Shown piece after piece: positions 61,309 to 64,000 of a DNA stretch of 64,000 nucleotides (positions within the stretch are counted from its first letter, which is position 1; every line of letters begins with the position of its first letter). The translations under genes were made by a program, and so were the position numbers. The stretch spans positions 372,001 through 436,000 of the forward strand of contig SAUG01000071.1 in NCBI GenBank assembly GCA_011316305.1, given 5' to 3'. The stretch comes from Rusavskia elegans (taxonomy: Eukaryota > Ascomycota > Lecanoromycetes > Teloschistales > Teloschistaceae). The notes below the pieces were generated by a model. The model saw only the letters and a program-made list of their open reading frames with translations, was not told the origin of the DNA and did not search any database.

Positions 61309-64000
61309 TTCGCGTGCTAATTATATTCGATAATTTTAGACGATATACGGTCCTATTTTATATAACCGCGGTAGCGGCGAGTATCGCTATAGCTTTAATA
61401 ATTACTTTTTTTATTAATTTCCTAATAATATATTTAATAGTATTCTATTATAATTTTGCTGTAAACGGAATTAGATTAGAAATAGTAATATAGTATTTTT
61501 TATATCGATTTTCGATAATTTTTCTAAACTAAATTTATTTAAATAAAATGACCGGCGAGTAGCTTATATTATAGATATTTATAAAATTAAATAAAACGTC
61601 GACTATATAGATAAAAGCGTTACCGTTAGAGCTAAAATTTATTTTCGGAATTAATTTTAATTTAGATTTAAAAAAGAAATTACGGTTTTCGGAAATTTTA
61701 TTTCGATATTATATTAAGATTTATATAATTCTATTAGGTTTTAAAATAATATTACTTTAAATTCTAATAGTATATTTAAAGTTAGGCTTTTTATATATAT
61801 AGAAATTAAAGTTAACTTTAAAATTTTTATAACTACCGATAATAATTTACTATTTTTAATAATCTAAAATTATTTCTTTCGGAATTAAAATATCTATATC
61901 TAGTAGTAAATTAATTTATAGATCTTTAATAATATAGATTTCTTTTATAAATTCTATAATAGTTAAATCGCCTTTTAAATAGAAAATAAAAATAGTAAAT
62001 TTATCGGTTCGATAGATTTATTTATCTATACTATAAATAGGAATCTTTTTCGGCAGTTTTTTAATTTCGATACTTTTTAAAATAAATTTTCTATCGGCTA
62101 TTAATATTATATATTTTAAATTAGTATATATATCTTTAGTATTAGATATATCCGGATAAAAAACTAATAGAAAAATAATATAATAAAAGCGTTTAAAGGC
62201 TAAACCAGTTCCTATAATCTATTTACTATTTAAAGCGATTACGCGAGATATAGAAATATTTTCTTTACTAAAAAATTATTTATCGATAATAAATATTTAT
62301 ATTTCGGTTTTATTACCTTCCGTATTCTAGTAAACGATTTTAAAATATTTATAAAATTTATTATATAACTCGAATAAAGCGTTATATTTCTAATATAAAT
62401 ATAAAACCTTCGGTTTAGTATCGATAAAATTCTAGCTAACTTTTTTATATTCTAATTTTTTATAAATTCTATTATAGTATTCCACTTTTTTATTATAAAG
62501 TTCGACGGACCTATTATTATAATATCTATAAACGGAATTCTATTCGGTATATTAAATATAAACTTTCTTTATAATAGAATAATTTTTACTATATACGTCT
62601 TTATAAACTTCTATTTAATAGGTTTATTAAAGCGGAACTAGCGGCGTTAAATATTAGAAATTTAAACCAAAATAAAATCTTTTTTAAAATTAGTTATTAT
62701 AAAATTCTTAAAGTCTATTATTATACGCTAGCGTAGAATTCTACTATATTAGAAAGGAATTTCTTTATAGATTTTCTAATCTATTTATAAATATAGAATA
62801 AAATGAATTCGCGTTGCTTTAAATAAAAAGCGCTTCTAGTAGATCCCTTTTAATAAAAGGAAGCTAATATTTCTAGAAAGGCTAAAAAGTCTATTAAATT
62901 ATAGAATACTAATATTTATATTTAGAAAGGCCGGAATTAAATATCGATTAGCGTATTATATTTTCTAGTACCGATTAAAGCTAGAATAGAAATAGATTTC
63001 CTATTTATTAATAGCTAAAAATATTAAAAAATATTTTTCGGAATTACCGGAAATAGTTTTTTTTTATAGTTTAAATTTCGAGAATATAATTATTTATTAA
63101 TCGAAAGAAAGTATTAATAGTAGTCTTTTCTATTAATTTAAAAATAAAGATAATATAAAAAGAAATAGCGAGACCTATCTATATCTATATAATAATTTAC
63201 CGAATATTAATTATTTTAGCGATTTTTATAATTTAAAATCTGATCTAGCTATATTTATAAAATTTATAATAGCGGTTTATATTTTCGATAATATACTTTT
63301 TTTTATTTAAAATATATATTTTTTCTTCTATTAGTAGTTTAAAATAAATAATTAAAGCGTTAATTTATATATCGAAATCTTCTATTAAATATTTCTTTTT
63401 TATATTCGAAAGTTCGTTAAAATACTATTATAAAGTTTTACTACGAAAATATATCTATAGGTTCTTTTTAATTTTATTATTTAATCTAGCGATCTTTTTA
63501 ACTCGTTCGGTAAAAATATAGATATCGCGGAAATAGATATTTTTATCTATATATTCGATATAAGGCTCGGTTTCGACGGATTTATTATTATAGAAAAGGT
63601 AGAAGTAGCTAATATCGCCTACGATAAATTTCTTATATTTATTAGCTCTAGTAAAAAATATAGAAAGTTTAGATAATAGTAAAAACGTTTTCTTTCTCTA
63701 TTAACTCTATTAGCGAAATTCTATAAACTCTATCTAGATTACGATATTCTATTTTTCTAGCTTTTCGAGAAATCGTATTACTATTAGGTCCGAGCTACGA
63801 CTTTATACTATATTTGGTTTCCGAATTATACTCGATTTAGATAAAATAGAGAGGTCCGCTAGGGTTTCGTCGACCGTATTTTCCTTTTCTTTATTTTTAA
63901 AGAAGATTCGATAATTTATAAAGGTTTATATATATATAGAATTATTTCGGAACTCTGCTATATTTTTTCTAAAACGTTTAATAATAGCTCGCGCTATAGC
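61309..64000 (-). mobile_element. Second gag/pol-like retroelement relic, 5' part
   Basis: On the minus strand about 63,660-63,300 translates, ignoring stops, to a gag-like segment (YIEYIDKN, YFRDIYIFTERVKKIA, LNNKIKKNLQIY), as in fungal gypsy gag proteins. About 62,545-62,520 reads RIPFIDIIII, which may be a reverse-transcriptase core. The 54,644 element with its target duplication appears inserted into it, so its 3' part may lie left of 54,643. Heavily RIP-mutated and continuing beyond the window. Confidence 0.4.

Larger units (their letters stand above)
48480..64000. repeat. RIP-mutated AT-rich repeat block
   Basis: From about 48.48 kb to the end the sequence is dominated by TA, AAT and ATT. 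CpA and TpG dinucleotides almost vanish while CpG persists (frequent CG in the same lines). This is the pattern of repeat-induced point mutation (CpA to TpA), not of CpG methylation decay. Long frames are absent; the longest, 51,772-52,014, is stop-free by chance or is a scarred remnant. Identified relics inside are listed separately. The rest is decayed transposable-element DNA that I cannot classify. Confidence 0.9.

Overview
The window is nuclear DNA of a filamentous ascomycete (Pezizomycotina), most likely a Dothideomycete; the class is inference. The support is short GT-AG introns (43-75 bases, several with CTAAT/CTAAC branch sites), a complete TOR kinase gene of ascomycete type, typical fungal gene families, and a long AT-rich block carrying the signature of repeat-induced point mutation (RIP).

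The window has three zones. Zone 1 (1-29 kb) is an accessory, repeat-eroded region. It begins with the 5' part of a fungal flavin-dependent halogenase gene with an internal deletion and a frameshifted alpha/beta-hydrolase relic. It then carries hypothetical genes and fragments, many belonging to dispersed duplicated families: an acidic/coiled-coil family near 7, 12 and 14.5 kb, a DSDESS-motif family near 20.3 and 22.3 kb, and a duplicated gene at 24 and 28.5 kb. It also holds a MITE-like inverted-repeat element in two copies (7.2 and 26.1 kb) and a SINE-like family with tRNA-promoter-like motifs and position-conserved hairpins (5.2, 10.1 and 13.3 kb, fragments at 8.3, 8.5 and 12.3 kb). Better-preserved genes here are a secreted protein (16.1 kb), a tandem-repeat protein (17.5 kb), a zinc-knuckle protein (20.9-19.7 kb) and a two-exon hypothetical gene (24.9-23.7 kb).

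Zone 2 (29.2-48.1 kb) is ordinary gene-dense DNA. In order it holds a secreted M28 aminopeptidase, a GRE2/dihydroflavonol-reductase-like oxidoreductase, a DUF1989 (urea-carboxylase-associated) protein, a divergently transcribed amino acid permease, the TOR kinase, a mitochondrial COX14-domain-like protein and a small cysteine-rich secreted protein. DUF1989 and the permease share a 570-base divergent promoter with a GATAAG site, which suggests nitrogen-regulated amino acid uptake and catabolism. Exon boundaries were worked out by hand for these genes and keep the reading frame, except for one junction in the permease.

Zone 3 (about 48.5-64 kb) is RIP-destroyed repeat DNA, very rich in TpA and almost free of CpA/TpG while CpG is kept. 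It contains a complete Ty3/gypsy-type LTR retrotransposon relic on the minus strand (54,644-61,303) with two LTRs and a 5-base target duplication, a Tc1/mariner-type transposase relic near 49-50 kb, a second gag/pol-like relic at the right edge, and a short un-mutated GC island with tRNA-like motifs at 50.35-50.47 kb. The small secreted cysteine-rich gene lies only a few hundred bases from this boundary, a typical position for candidate effectors in plant-associated fungi.
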